Below, one piece after another: positions 49,889 to 64,000 of a DNA stretch of 64,000 bases. The stretch covers positions 30,120,314 through 30,184,313 of the forward strand of contig NC_057863.1 in assembly GCF_019393635.1 (NCBI RefSeq), read 5' to 3'. The notes below the pieces were generated by a model. It searched no databases, was not told the DNA's origin, and saw only the letters and a program-made list of their open reading frames with translations. This stretch comes from Dromiciops gliroides (Eukaryota > Chordata > Mammalia > Microbiotheria > Microbiotheriidae). The translations under genes and the position numbers were made by a program. The stretch's first letter is position 1; the number at the start of each line of letters is the position of its first letter.

Positions 49889-50480
49889 ACAAGTGGTATT
49901 CTTGAGGGTGGGCAGTGGGCATCTACCAGCAATAAAGGTGGGAAGAGACCAAAGGCAAAATTCACCTACTTCATGATCTTTTTTGTATTAGGAAGTCCAA
50001 CATGCCTAGTGTTTGAATTAAAGGTGTCAGAAATAGTCTTGCAATTTCAATTCACCAAAAAAAAATCTGGATAAGAGAAAGTGACATCAACCAGAAAGAC
50101 AAGGCTAGTACTCATGAGTTCTCTCTTGGAATGATGCTCATTATTGTCCTACTGGTATTTTAAGTAGATGGCTGATCTCTATCATGAAGGTTTTTTGCTT
50201 TCTCCTAAATTAAAGCTGGATCTTTGAGGGAAAGAGTGGAGAGACTAGGGGACAAGAGGTGGGGCAGTGTAGAATATTTGCACAACTCTTTTTATCTTTT
50301 CGTTTCTTCAAAATATGTTTGGAAGGGAAAGGACAAATAATACAATCTCCATCCTAGTAAAATATGACTATACCCCAAGTTCATTAACTGAGGGTAGGCC
50401 ATCTCTGGCAATGGTTACTTATTAGCTAACTGATGGGAAAGAGTACAGGAAAGACCATATCGCTGTCGTGTGGGTATTTA

Positions 50481-50657
50481 CATATATTTTATGCATTTTG
50501 AGTTTCTCTTTTTTTTTTTTGAGGGGCAATGAGGGTTAAGTGACTTGCCTAGGGTCACACAGCTAGTAAGTGTCAAGTGTCTGAGGCCAGGTTTGAACTC
50601 AGGTCCTCCTGAATCCAGGGCTGGTGCTTTATCCACTGCACCACCTAGCTGCCCCCA
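50481..50657 (-). mobile_element. Short tRNA-headed SINE with extra 3' sequence inside its TSD
   Basis: TGTGGGTATTTA is duplicated at 50469-50480 and 50658-50669. Between the left copy and the poly-T lie 28 nt (50481-50508) not belonging to the SINE. Confidence 0.85.
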
Positions 50658-51524
50658 TGTGGGTATTTAAATCATAATCTTTGTTTGATTTTCCAAAAAG
50701 CCAGAAGCCCATTTCCTTTTCCTATGACTTTAACCATGAATGCTCATCAGTTTGTGAACCCAGTCCCTTAATCTGGACCAGTAAAGGCATCTTTTAACCT
50801 TTAATCCTACAGAACGCACAGCTTGATTTGGTCAAGAATCTAGAACCTTGACCACCAAGAAGATTTCCTAACAACAGGGCCTTCTGTGCTTGAGGAACTG
50901 ATATTTTGAACCTCCAAGTGTAAACCCTTACTTTCATAGCACCTCCTTCAGCGGGCCTTTCATGCTTTCCTGTCCACAGCTGTTCAGGCTCTCTCCTTGA
51001 CATTATTGCAAATAATAATGTCTATAATTTATATTTACTCATCTCTGCCCCTGCTGCATCCCCATGCCCCTGGCACCTGTAGAATGTAACTCACAAAGGG
51101 CAGGCATGATTTTCTTTGTACCAGTGCCTTTAGTGTACCAGTGTACATAGTGGCTTGTACATATTAAACCTTTAATAATATTATGTCAAATGGAACCGTG
51201 TTGAATGGAACTGAAAAAGGGCTTAGAGAACCAGAACACTTTCCACATCAGCCTAAAATGACTTAAGATAGCTCATAGTGTGGAATAAACTTTTTTAAAA
51301 TTCACAATTTATTAAATGTTAAATAATAAAAACAAGGGACTATAGCTTGGGAAACCCCAGTTGTTGTTGTTTTTAATGGTTCACAGCCGCTACATCATCC
51401 CACAAAAAAGTCCATATGGTGCTTGTCAGTGCACCATGATTTAATGTGTAAGTTACTTTGTTTGTTCTTAATTTACGGTACAGTGGTGCATTGTTTTAAT
51501 CAAAAATATAAGTAGGAAACTTAC

Positions 51525-51551
51525 CCAAGTTCTCTGATCAGGCAGTTGGAA
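51525..51551 (-). CDS. MECOM: MECOM 27-nt microexon, in-frame nine-residue cassette
   Basis: Reading minus strand, the acceptor is TTTTGCTCCCAG and the donor is TGG|GTAAGT. Between them are exactly nine codons, FQLPDQRTW, in phase 0 at both ends, so including or skipping it keeps the frame. A nine-residue insertion at this place in the repression domain is a known alternative cassette of mammalian EVI1 (called Rp9 in the literature as I recall). It is isolated by introns of about 7.7 kb and 4.6 kb. Identity is clear from protein sequence and splice sites; use in this animal is inferred. Confidence 0.93.
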
Positions 51552-52821
51552 CTGGGAGCAAAATTGAAACAAAAACAAAAAATTACTTTTATGTTGGAAC
51601 CCTTATTTCAATTGATCTGAGTAATTAACACTTAACTTGGTATCCATTGTTTATTATGGGATTACACCTTAAAGATAACTGTGGCAACAATCAGGGAATT
51701 GAAAAATGTTGCCAACATACCCTTCCTTAGCCACCCTTGATGCCTCTAAATCCCTTTTTAGGGATGTCAGGGAATGAATATCCCCCTCCTGCTGAGAAAA
51801 AAATGTGAACAGTCAACAGAACCATTCATAATTGAGGGGGGCGGTTCTTGTTAGCACTTGCTAATTGCAAAGTCATCACCCACTCAAGCCTCAACTGACT
51901 GGCTGGGCATTAGATTTCCCCTTTGCCCATTAAGCTACAACAATGTATGCTATTTTGCATCCTTTTTACCAAAATGATGAAGAAGAGGCAACAAAGGGTG
52001 AGGCATAACACAAATCTTATAATCTGTGCATGGCATATGTTTCCCTCAATTGCAGCTTTTTAGGTATCAGAATCTCTGGTGAAAAAGCCAAAGATTTGAA
52101 AAGCCCAAGCTGGATTCTGATCAGATGCCCTGGCCAAAAGGACCAAACCTTTATCCCAGGCAATATAAGTAGGAGGAATACTTAGGGAGAGTCTGAGAAA
52201 GCTGACAGGTGGGAATATCTTCATGGACCAGAAAGTAATCTTTCTGAGAGTAGGGATGGTTTCATTTTTATTGTTGATTCCCAGCACCTAGCTGGGGTGC
52301 ACTACGGGTGCTTAATAGAGAGTAATCCGCCCATAAGCCTTATTAGCACTCACCATGTGACAGACATTCTATTAAACTTTGGGGATACAAAAAAAGGCAA
52401 AACAGTTTTTGCTCTCTGGGAATTCATATTCTAATGGGGGAAAACATGTAAATAAATTGATCCATGCAAAATACATACAGAGTGGATGAAAGGTAACCTT
52501 AATGGTACAGCATCTAACTGCTGGGGAGAGGAAGGGAGACCTTGGAGATCAAAGAGGAAGGCTGAATCGGCCATATTATAGAAGAATGCAACAACAACAA
52601 CAACAACAAACCTAGAGAATTCATTTAAATTCCAAAAGGAAGGGACAGGATTCCATTAAAAAGAAAACCACATATAGTAATGACATATTAAATAAAAAAC
52701 ATTTTCCCACATTCCCCCAAAAGAAAAAGGAAAAAAAAAGACCAAGATGTTAAGATTAAAGGACAGACAGCCATAGGGGGCAGCAAAAGATGAAGTAGCT
52801 TGCCAAGGGCTATATAAGTGC

Positions 52822-53068
52822 CAAGACAGCTAGGTGGTGCAGTGGATAGAATTCCAGGCCTAGAATCAGGAAGATACAAGTTCAAATCCAGCCTCAGACA
52901 CTTAATAGCTGTGTAACCCTGGGCAAGTTCCTTAATATGTTTGCCTCAGTTTCCTCATCTATAAAATGAGCTGGAGAAGGAAATGGCAAACTACTCCATA
53001 ATCTTTGCCAAGAAAATCCTGAATCAGATCACGCAGAATCAGACAGGACTGAAACGACTCAACAACAA
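52822..53068 (+). mobile_element. Full-length MAR1-type CORE-SINE
   Basis: GACAGCTAGGTGGTGCAGTG, AAGTTCAAATCCAGCC, TAAAATGAGCTGGAGAAGGA, TTTGCCAAGAAAATCC and CAGACAGGACTGAAACGACT, running into CAACAA repeats. Confidence 0.92.
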
Positions 53069-53128
53069 TAACAACAACAGCAACAACAATAACAATAACA
53101 GCAACAGCAACAAACAACAGCAACAACA
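53055..53128. repeat. (CAA/CAG)n tail expansion of the MAR1 SINE
   Basis: CAACAATAACAACAACAGC-type repeats continue the natural CAACAA end of MAR1. Confidence 0.92.
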
Positions 53129-55485
53129 TACACGTGCCAGGCTCCTTGCAGTGGAAGACATGGAGCCTTTTAAAATTCCAGGAAGAATAATTCTTGGATT
53201 ACAAAAGGGAATTTTCCAAAGGGAAAACAGAAGCAAAAGTGGGGAGAATAGCAGGAGTTCTGTAGGTGAGGGTCCTGGCAAAGCTTTGATTGACAGCCTC
53301 TGGAGGGGACCTGAGTCACTAAAGACCCTGAGAGTCACATTTCTTTCCAGCTTGGGAAGAAAAGAGCTAACTCAAGATCAGGACTTGATGCTAGATTTTT
53401 CCATCACTGATAAATGGAGAGAAAACTGAATGAAGGAGGAAGGTGGAGGGGCTTCTCCCAGACTTGGAGCAATGGTGGGATACTGGCAGAAGAAATGATA
53501 TCTGAAATTTCTCCCCTAAAACCATAAAAGCTAAAGAAAGAAGTGGCAAGGTATATATAAAAGACCCTGGGGGTAGGTGCTTCCTCAGGTGGCTAGACTA
53601 AGTATTCCTTTCTTTGCCTGTCTTCAGCTAGATGCAATTGACTTCCATATCCAAGCAAGTAATTCCAATTTTGTTAAAGACTACATCTAAAAGATATAAC
53701 ATAAATTCCCATAAACCCCAATAGTCGTCCCCGTCCTTTACATTTCCTTGTGTCCCTTTGTTCATGATGTGAAGGCCCAAGCAGCTCTGGGAAAGAATGA
53801 CCTTTCCCAGTGTGGGGACAGGATCCCTACCACCCAGGCCATTTTTAGAGAGATGTAACTCTCTAACCAGAAGCATAAGCACAAGCCATTTGTGTTTTAT
53901 AACTACCCTTCCAAAAGGAGAACTATTATTAACTTGGGGCCTTTTAAATCTGCTTCATCAGACCATGAGCCTAGAGATGCCTTGAATTATAAGTCTGAAT
54001 CAAAAAGGCTCTTCCAGAAAAGTTAAGTTAAATATCATCCTTCCCTCAATCTACACTGTGACAGTAGCCAGGGATCAAGAGGTTAGGGAAATCAGTGGGC
54101 AAAGGATAGTAATAGAAGTGGCAGGATCTTTTTCATTTTTATTCTGTTAATGTCAGACTTGGTGAAAGCAAGACCCAGGAAAACAAAACACCTGAATATA
54201 TTCTAAATTCAGGAAAACATGCAGTGAGAAAGAATAACTCAATGCCCTTCTTTAAAAAAAGGGAACGGGAAGAAGGCTCCCATCATAAGTCTAAATAGGA
54301 GTTGTCCTAGGTGACAAAATTGTTCACTCACTTGACCTCAAAGAAATCAACAAAATGACAAGTAAAACCCACAGTTCTTCACATCACACATTATCACTGA
54401 TTTCTCCATTTTTTCTACACGTGATCTCCCTCTATCTTTCATAGTCCCAACCTAAGGTGTCAATGAGCAAACTGCCCAGAGTGCTAGACTATATTCATCG
54501 CACTTTATATCCCAGTGACTGGCACATAGTAAGTCCTCAATAAAGGCCTGTTAATCTGTTACTGTCCATCTCTCCTTTGCAATAAGCCTGCCGTTTTACA
54601 GATCAAAGGCAGTAACCCAAATGATCCTTTAACAGCCCTACAGCTAAGCAAACACTTGGTAAGAATCTAACTATCAGCTCAGGTTCTAGTAATTATAATA
54701 TCCCACATTCCTCTCTGATATCTGATCCGTGTAGCCATACATTCATATGCAAAAAACATCTTTTAATTTCTAAAGCCTGTACTTTTCCCTGATTATAATC
54801 ATTCCTGCTGAGTATCTAGGGCAACTTCCTCCCCACGCCAACACCCTTCTAGGGAGTCTTCAAGGTCAAAACTATTTTCATAATAATGTTAAGACATTAT
54901 TTGCCTATAAAAGTACCCCAACTACACATCTAGGTGAAGTCAGATTTTCTCATATACTTTATCCAAAGCAACGTGTTGCAGAATGAGTGCAGCAGCCAAT
55001 ATGAGAATCTATCTTTCATCTATTAAGCCAAACATCCAAGGGATTTGAAAATATGTTACCCAATGCTATTCCTCTCATTAATTTCTTCTGAAAATAGTTA
55101 TTTTGAAATAACACAAAACCACTTTGTATTATGTTTGCATATGCAATGAGTTTACTTATTAGCTTTTGTATCGGGAAGAATATAAGCTCTCAGACAGCAG
55201 AAACTGTTTCCTTTTTGTTTCTGTATTCCCAGAGGGAAATGATTAATGAATTGAACTGAAAGTATCAGGGAAACACTTGTTGAAATGAGTAAGGAACTTG
55301 GAATAAACTAGCGAACCAACTATGAAGTCTTCCACTTGCTGGGCAGTGAGCAACTACAAACATTGATCCTACTCTGCATCAGTAAATACCCATGTTGTTT
55401 ACCTGCTGTTGGAGGCTAAGGTAATGTTCTGCACAAAGACTAATGGATCACGAAGTCGATGCCTTTATCATCTATGTCAAGGATC

Positions 55486-55486
<1 letters not shown>

Positions 55487-55536
<50 letters not shown>

Positions 55537-55539
55537 TGT
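55487..55539. repeat. (TG)n microsatellite
   Basis: About 26 TG units with one interruption. Confidence 0.97.
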
Positions 55540-56144
55540 CATGAACCCCATGGGCAATCTGGTGAAGCTTAGGGATCTCTTCTCAAAATTACATTTTAAA
55601 ATTCACGAAAACCTTAGGATTACAAAGGAAACCGATTACATTGAAATAAAAATAATTTTTCTTCCCATCCAAGCTCATTGGGCTGCCTGAAATTTCCCAC
55701 TTTAAGAAGTCCTACTCTATGGAAACAGTGTGCTAGGTGAACGATTTCCTGTTTTCTCCTGCAGTAAAAGAAAAAATAAACATGCCATCAGTAAGTAGTT
55801 TAGGATAGCCGGGAGATGCTCATCCTTTTCTTTATATCACTAAAACTTAGACTATAACCCATCCTTTTGCATACTGAACTATGTTCAATCCAAGACAGTA
55901 ATTCTATAGGTTGCCAAGAACAGACTATATAGTAGCATCAAGGCCTTGTTTTCTACATGAATATTCACTTTTTTCTTCATTAAAGAGATTGGGTTTGAAT
56001 TCTGCTTGAATTTCCTGTGTTCTTCCGCATGAGCGTCATAGGAAATCCTCATGTTCTCAAGATTTCTTTCATTTTATTGCATCTGCTTTTCAAGATCAAC
56101 AAGTTAGTTTACAAGCTCTACATCTCAAGTCCAAAAATACTTAC

Positions 56145-56232
56145 TTGTGGGTGAAATAAGAATCCTGGAGAAGGTCTCAAGTATTTCTCTTTTAAAGCTT
56201 CAAGTGGGTCAGTGAGCTTTCTTTTCTCTACC
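56145..56232 (-). CDS. MECOM: MECOM 88-nt exon (repression-domain region)
   Basis: The acceptor is CTTTCAG and the donor is CAA|GTAAGT, a strong match to consensus. The first base completes an arginine codon split by the previous exon. The other 29 codons begin [16 protein letters not shown] and end GFLFHPQ, leaving phase 0. The segment lies between the CtBP motifs and fingers 8-10, in the region known for transcriptional repression in EVI1. Confidence 0.95.
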
Positions 56233-60122
<3,890 letters not shown>

Positions 60123-61649
60123 TCAGGAAGCCAGAAAGGGGTGTCCCTCAGGGGGATTGAAGTAGAGACTGTACCAAACCAGAGAAACCTCATTTCCAAA
60201 GGGGCCAAAGGCGGGCATCTAACCTGGCATCTAACCTTAGGACAGCACATGACAAAAATCTTTTTGAAAAAGTGAAAATGAAAAAATAGAGAAATGGAGA
60301 GAAAACATGCCTTGGCTGATTCTCAAGGAAGGGCTGTGTGTTTGCAAATGGCTTTTGATTCCTGGGGAAAGTTTAAAATGTGTCATGCAATGATTCACCA
60401 ATGTGACCCCAGTAAGATAATAACAAGGAAATTGTCCAAAACAGAAGAGATATGCAACATAAGACATAGACATTTAAAAAGAAAAAAAAAATCTCGTGCT
60501 TTCGGGCTCCCAAACAAAATTAAACATTCCCCTCCCCAGGCTCTGTATCATATAATTTACCTTTATTTTTTCCATCCCCTTGGGGGAAAAGCCTGTGACT
60601 GTGCTAGTCTCACTTAATGTGTATTATATCATCAGCTCTCATCATTCACACATCAAAGCCACACAACAATGCACATTGTGTATTCGGAGACATTTTTAAC
60701 AATCATTTTCATGATTTGAGAAAGACTGACATAATTTACAATGGGTCTATTTTAAGTCAGCAAAGGAAGCTCAATTGAATGTACCCCATCCTGCATCGCT
60801 GGTTCCCATGAACCATGATCACGTCCTCTGACTTCCCCTCACACTAGTGCTTGTGTTAACCTTCCTGCTCCTGGAAACCCATGTCCTTGAGAAAAAACGG
60901 CCACTGGCTGTCATATCTCAACCATTTATCTCAGGGCTTGACTTCTTCAGCTTGGGAGCCAAAAAAAAAAAAAAGCTGAGTGTCTGCCTTAGGATTTGTG
61001 GGACATGAGGGTTCGGCAAGAATGAGAGGACTGTGGTTCAGCTTCAGATAAAGTCTAATGTTCTCTGTGGGTCTGTGATAATGGCTCCATCTGCCTCTGC
61101 CCCCCAACTCCATGTACCTGATGAATTCCTTAGAAGAGTCAAAACACCACTAGCTTCAGCAAGATCAGATCCTGAGGGTGGGATTTCTATTTCTATACTT
61201 CCTCACCTATTTAGCCTACAGAAAAACCTAATTTGTCAGTAATTGCTTGAGCAAATTCACTTTGAAAGGGAAAAAAAAACCGAATATGGTCCAAATCCAT
61301 CCTTTAATCCTTTTGGGGGTAGTTATATTTGACTGATGACCTATTGAACCAAAGTCATTTTAAAAACTCAAACATCAGGGCAATTTTTTATAATTATAAT
61401 TTTTTAAAAATAATAATCTCCTCTCAAATAAAACTCACACTTTGACTGAAATCAAAGGACTACACACACTCCAAGTAAGAGCCATAAAATAACTCTATCT
61501 TATTTCACTCAAAATGTCTACATGTCTCACCAAGTATAAATAAACGAATTATTAGGCTGAAGAAAAATAATCAGATTATTCAGGTGCCTCTTGGGTGTGC
61601 TCAAAAGTGAAAGCATTTAAAGAGACAGCTTCAAGTAGTGAAGAGAGAC

Positions 61650-61880
61650 ACAGATTTGAACTCAGATACTTAATAGCTGTGTAACCCTGGGCAAATCACC
61701 TAAGCTCCCTACATGCCTCAGTTTTCTCATCTGTAAAATCAGCAGGATGGAATCAGTGATCTCCAAGGATTTTTCCTGCTCTAAGTCTTCAATGTGGGTA
61801 ACAACAGCACCTATCTCAAAGGGGTATTGAGAGGATCAGAGGCAATAACATATGCAAAGCATTTTGCTAATTAAAAGCCC
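61650..61880 (+). repeat. MIR/THER-like SINE
   Basis: GATTTGAACTCAGATACTTA, GTAACCCTGGGCAAATCACC, CTCATCTGTAAAATCAGC, then AACAGCACCTATCTCAAAGG. Confidence 0.75.
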
Positions 61881-61886
61881 TTTATA

Positions 61887-62030
61887 GGGGGCAGCTAGGT
61901 GGCACAGTGGATAGAGCACCAGCCCTGGAGTCAGGAGTACCTGAGTTCAAATCTGGCCTCAGACGCTTAACACTTACTAGCTGTGTGACCCTGAATAAGT
62001 CACTTAACCCCAATTGCCTCACTTTAAAAA
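61887..62030 (+). mobile_element. Short tRNA-headed SINE with 14-bp TSD
   Basis: AAAAGCCCTTTATA duplicated at 61873-61886 and 62031-62044. Inserted at the end of a MIR/THER copy, antisense to MECOM. Confidence 0.95.
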
Positions 62031-62189
62031 AAAAGCCCTTTATAAAGGCTAGTTGTTATTATCATTGCAGTTGTTATGGTGATGGCTATGATCACCATCA
62101 TCATCCTAAAATTCCATAAAAATGAATGTCATCTGTAAGTCATCCCAAACAGCAAACATTACCAAGATTCTGATTTAAATGTTTAAAAT

Positions 62190-62345
62190 AGGGGCAGCCA
62201 GGTGGCACAGTGGAGAGAGCACCAGCCCTGAAGTCAGGAGGACCCCAGTTCAAATTTGACCTCAGACACTTGACACTTACTAACTGTGTGACCTTGGGAA
62301 AGTCACTCAACCCCAATTGCCTCACCAAAACAAACCAAAAACCAA
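62190..62345 (+). mobile_element. Short tRNA-headed SINE
   Basis: GGGGCAGCCAGGTGGCACAG to an AAACAAACCAAAAACC tail. Ends not fixed by a TSD. Confidence 0.9.
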
Positions 62346-62449
62346 AACAAAATAAATACTTTAAATACTTAACAAGATTGGGTTCACACTCTTAGAACCT
62401 TACAATAGAAATGGCTAAAATTTGGCAAATACAATATTTAACATCAGCC

Positions 62450-62860
62450 TTAGAGGCACAGCATGTTGTAACATCCAGTCAAAGATCTGGGTTGGAGTCT
62501 TGCTCTGACTTGTATTAGCTATGTGACTCTCAGGAAGAAACCTAATCTCTGGGTTCACCCAAGTACCTCTCAACATAAATTTCAAAGGAATTGCTGATTT
62601 TCCTTAGTAGAGGGAGTTTCTGCAGCAGGGATTCCCCTCACTGATGAAATCATCCTTTTAAAAAAACAGGAATTGATTTAATTGAGATTAAGACATGCTA
62701 CAAAAGATCCCTAGATTTGGCATCTGAGGCTCTGGTGGCCTATCCTCTGTGGGTCCTTGTGAACATCGCATCCTCTCTCCCAGGCTTGGTTTCTGCATCT
62801 GTAAAACGAGGTGCTGGACGAGATCACCCCTGAGGTCCCTTCCTGCTTTAATCTACAATT
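62450..62860 (+). repeat. MIR-like fragments
   Basis: Two diverged pieces: one around 62455-62560 (TAGCTATGTGACTCTCAGG), one around 62720-62860 (TTTCTGCATCTGTAAAACGA, GAGGTCCCTTCCTGC). Confidence 0.55.
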
Positions 62861-63429
62861 CTGTGCCCTTGCTCTGACATACTTCCTCACTGAAGGACTG
62901 ACTTGTCCAGTTGCTTAGCTCTTCTGAATCTCCTCATCTGTAAAACATCTGTACTGCCTCACACGGCTGCTGTACTTAGAGAAGAATATATAAATTTGGG
63001 TTATCACTACAATCATCCCTCCACAGCTACAGGGCTAGCCACAGAGCTAGAAAGAGCCTGCCTTTGGGACTGTGAAAATCCATTTAAAGAGCCACACACC
63101 TGGTCCCTTCAGGCCTCCTTTTTAAAGAGAAGCCCACCAGTGGGTAGACCTCCCAGTTAGGAAATTTTTAAAAGTTTGCCATTTTCCCAGATGATCTCTT
63201 GTTTTCAATGTGGCCTCCCTTCCCAGTAATATTTTCCCTTAATATTTCATAGCTGGAGTGGCTTAGGAAAAGTGATATCTTCTACATATTGGGGTTACAT
63301 CAGGTGCATTTGACTTCTCTACTTGCACCTTATTTTTGCACGGATCTGTCTCTCACATCCTAGAACCTCACAAATGTACAATGTTTCTTCTCCCCTCTGA
63401 GGTTTTCATCGCTTGGGAGACCTTGCCTA

Positions 63430-63900
63430 CCACAAACCACCATGCCTCCAAGTCGCATCCGCCTAACTGATGCCAAAGGGCCCTCTCTTCTGAAATCTTC
63501 GGGGAGAGGGGAACAAGGAATTAGCTTGCAGCTAAAGTTGCATATTTTCTACTTATTAAACAAATTAAGGCTTATTTTGAATCGATCCCGCCTATTATGG
63601 CATGTGGTTTCTATTTGGGGAGGCTGGCGCATTTGAGGTAGTCAGCAAGTAATTACCTTCGTGTTGGTGAGTTTTCACTCAAGCTTGGGCGGGACATTGT
63701 AATAAGAGACAGTTGCCATAAACAGACCAGTGGGCTCAATCGTGGTGTGTGGCCGTTTGTCGAGAAACAGATATCAACTTTAGGTGACCCTCCTCTGCTC
63801 TACAAACCCCCAGCCCCAACTCCTGATTTTTCAATCCTTTTGTTCTGCAATTACACGGCTATTATTCGTAATTATTCTTGGGGCCCTGTCATACTTTGTA
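63430..63900. promoter_or_regulatory. Candidate conserved intronic element
   Basis: Repeat-free with many retained CpGs (AGTCGCATCCGCC, AATCGATCCCGCC, GGGCGGGAC, GTCGAGAAAC) and homeodomain-like TAATTATTC/AAGTAATTACC words. No ORF similarity. Conservation untested. Confidence 0.35.
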
Positions 63901-64000
63901 CTTGGGGACTGCCGTTGCTGGGTAAATTTCCTGGTGATTACTGAGAATGCATTAATGGGAAACAGTTTATTTGATTTTATTAGAAAAAGACTGCACACTC

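Larger units (their letters stand above)
51552..56144 (-). other. MECOM: MECOM intron between the microexon and the 88-nt exon
   Basis: 4.6 kb with L2 ends (52240-52325 plus, 52340-52500 minus, 54480-54565 plus), a MAR1 SINE (52822), CAA repeats (52588-52608 and 53055-53128), and (TG)n at 55487-55539. 53.2-54.4 and 54.6-55.4 kb are unassigned. Confidence 0.8.

Noticed and set aside
52588..52608. CRISPR-like or tandem array
   Set aside because: Simple CAA repeat without spacers; vertebrate DNA.

Overview
The window looks like a marsupial genome, probably an Australian one. About 17 copies of a short tRNA-headed SINE (B-box-like GTTCAAATC, A-rich tail) and several longer CORE-type MAR1 SINEs lie among old L2, MIR/THER and L1 fragments. 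This density and mix is typical of marsupials. The species cannot be named from the sequence, and the repeat family names are from memory of consensus sequences, not from a search.

The only real protein-coding gene is the 3' two-thirds of MECOM (EVI1), on the minus strand from about 25.2 to 60.0 kb. Ten coding exons were placed by reading splice sites, phase and protein. They total 2,582 nt, every junction closes in phase, and they encode the last 859 residues from zinc finger 6 to the stop. In gene order they are: a 1,354-nt exon (fingers 6-7, both CtBP motifs), an 88-nt exon, a 27-nt microexon, a 167-nt exon, two exons with fingers 8-10, three exons of the acidic C-terminal region, and the last exon with the stop at 26,628-26,630. 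A repeat-poor 3' UTR of about 1.45 kb follows. The exons for the earlier fingers (and any PR-domain MDS1 part) lie beyond 64,000.

From 1 to 25 kb is the region downstream of MECOM. It holds no intact gene. It contains L1 ORF1-, ORF2- and 3'-end-like debris, L2 pieces with readable endonuclease and reverse transcriptase remnants, SINEs with clear target-site duplications, microsatellites, and a broken HP1-gamma (CBX3-like) retrocopy at 13.3-13.6 kb. A few CpG-retaining, repeat-free blocks (about 0.74-1.03, 18.5-19.0 and 63.4-63.9 kb, plus 48.8-49.1 kb in an intron) are candidate conserved regulatory elements.

No new multi-gene system was found. The observations most worth checking are the 27-nt in-frame microexon, an ~87-bp inverted repeat pair about 0.94 kb apart embedded in L1 sequence, a perfect 16-bp-stem hairpin, SINE tails that have become microsatellites, and a SINE copy carrying extra 3' sequence inside its target-site duplication.
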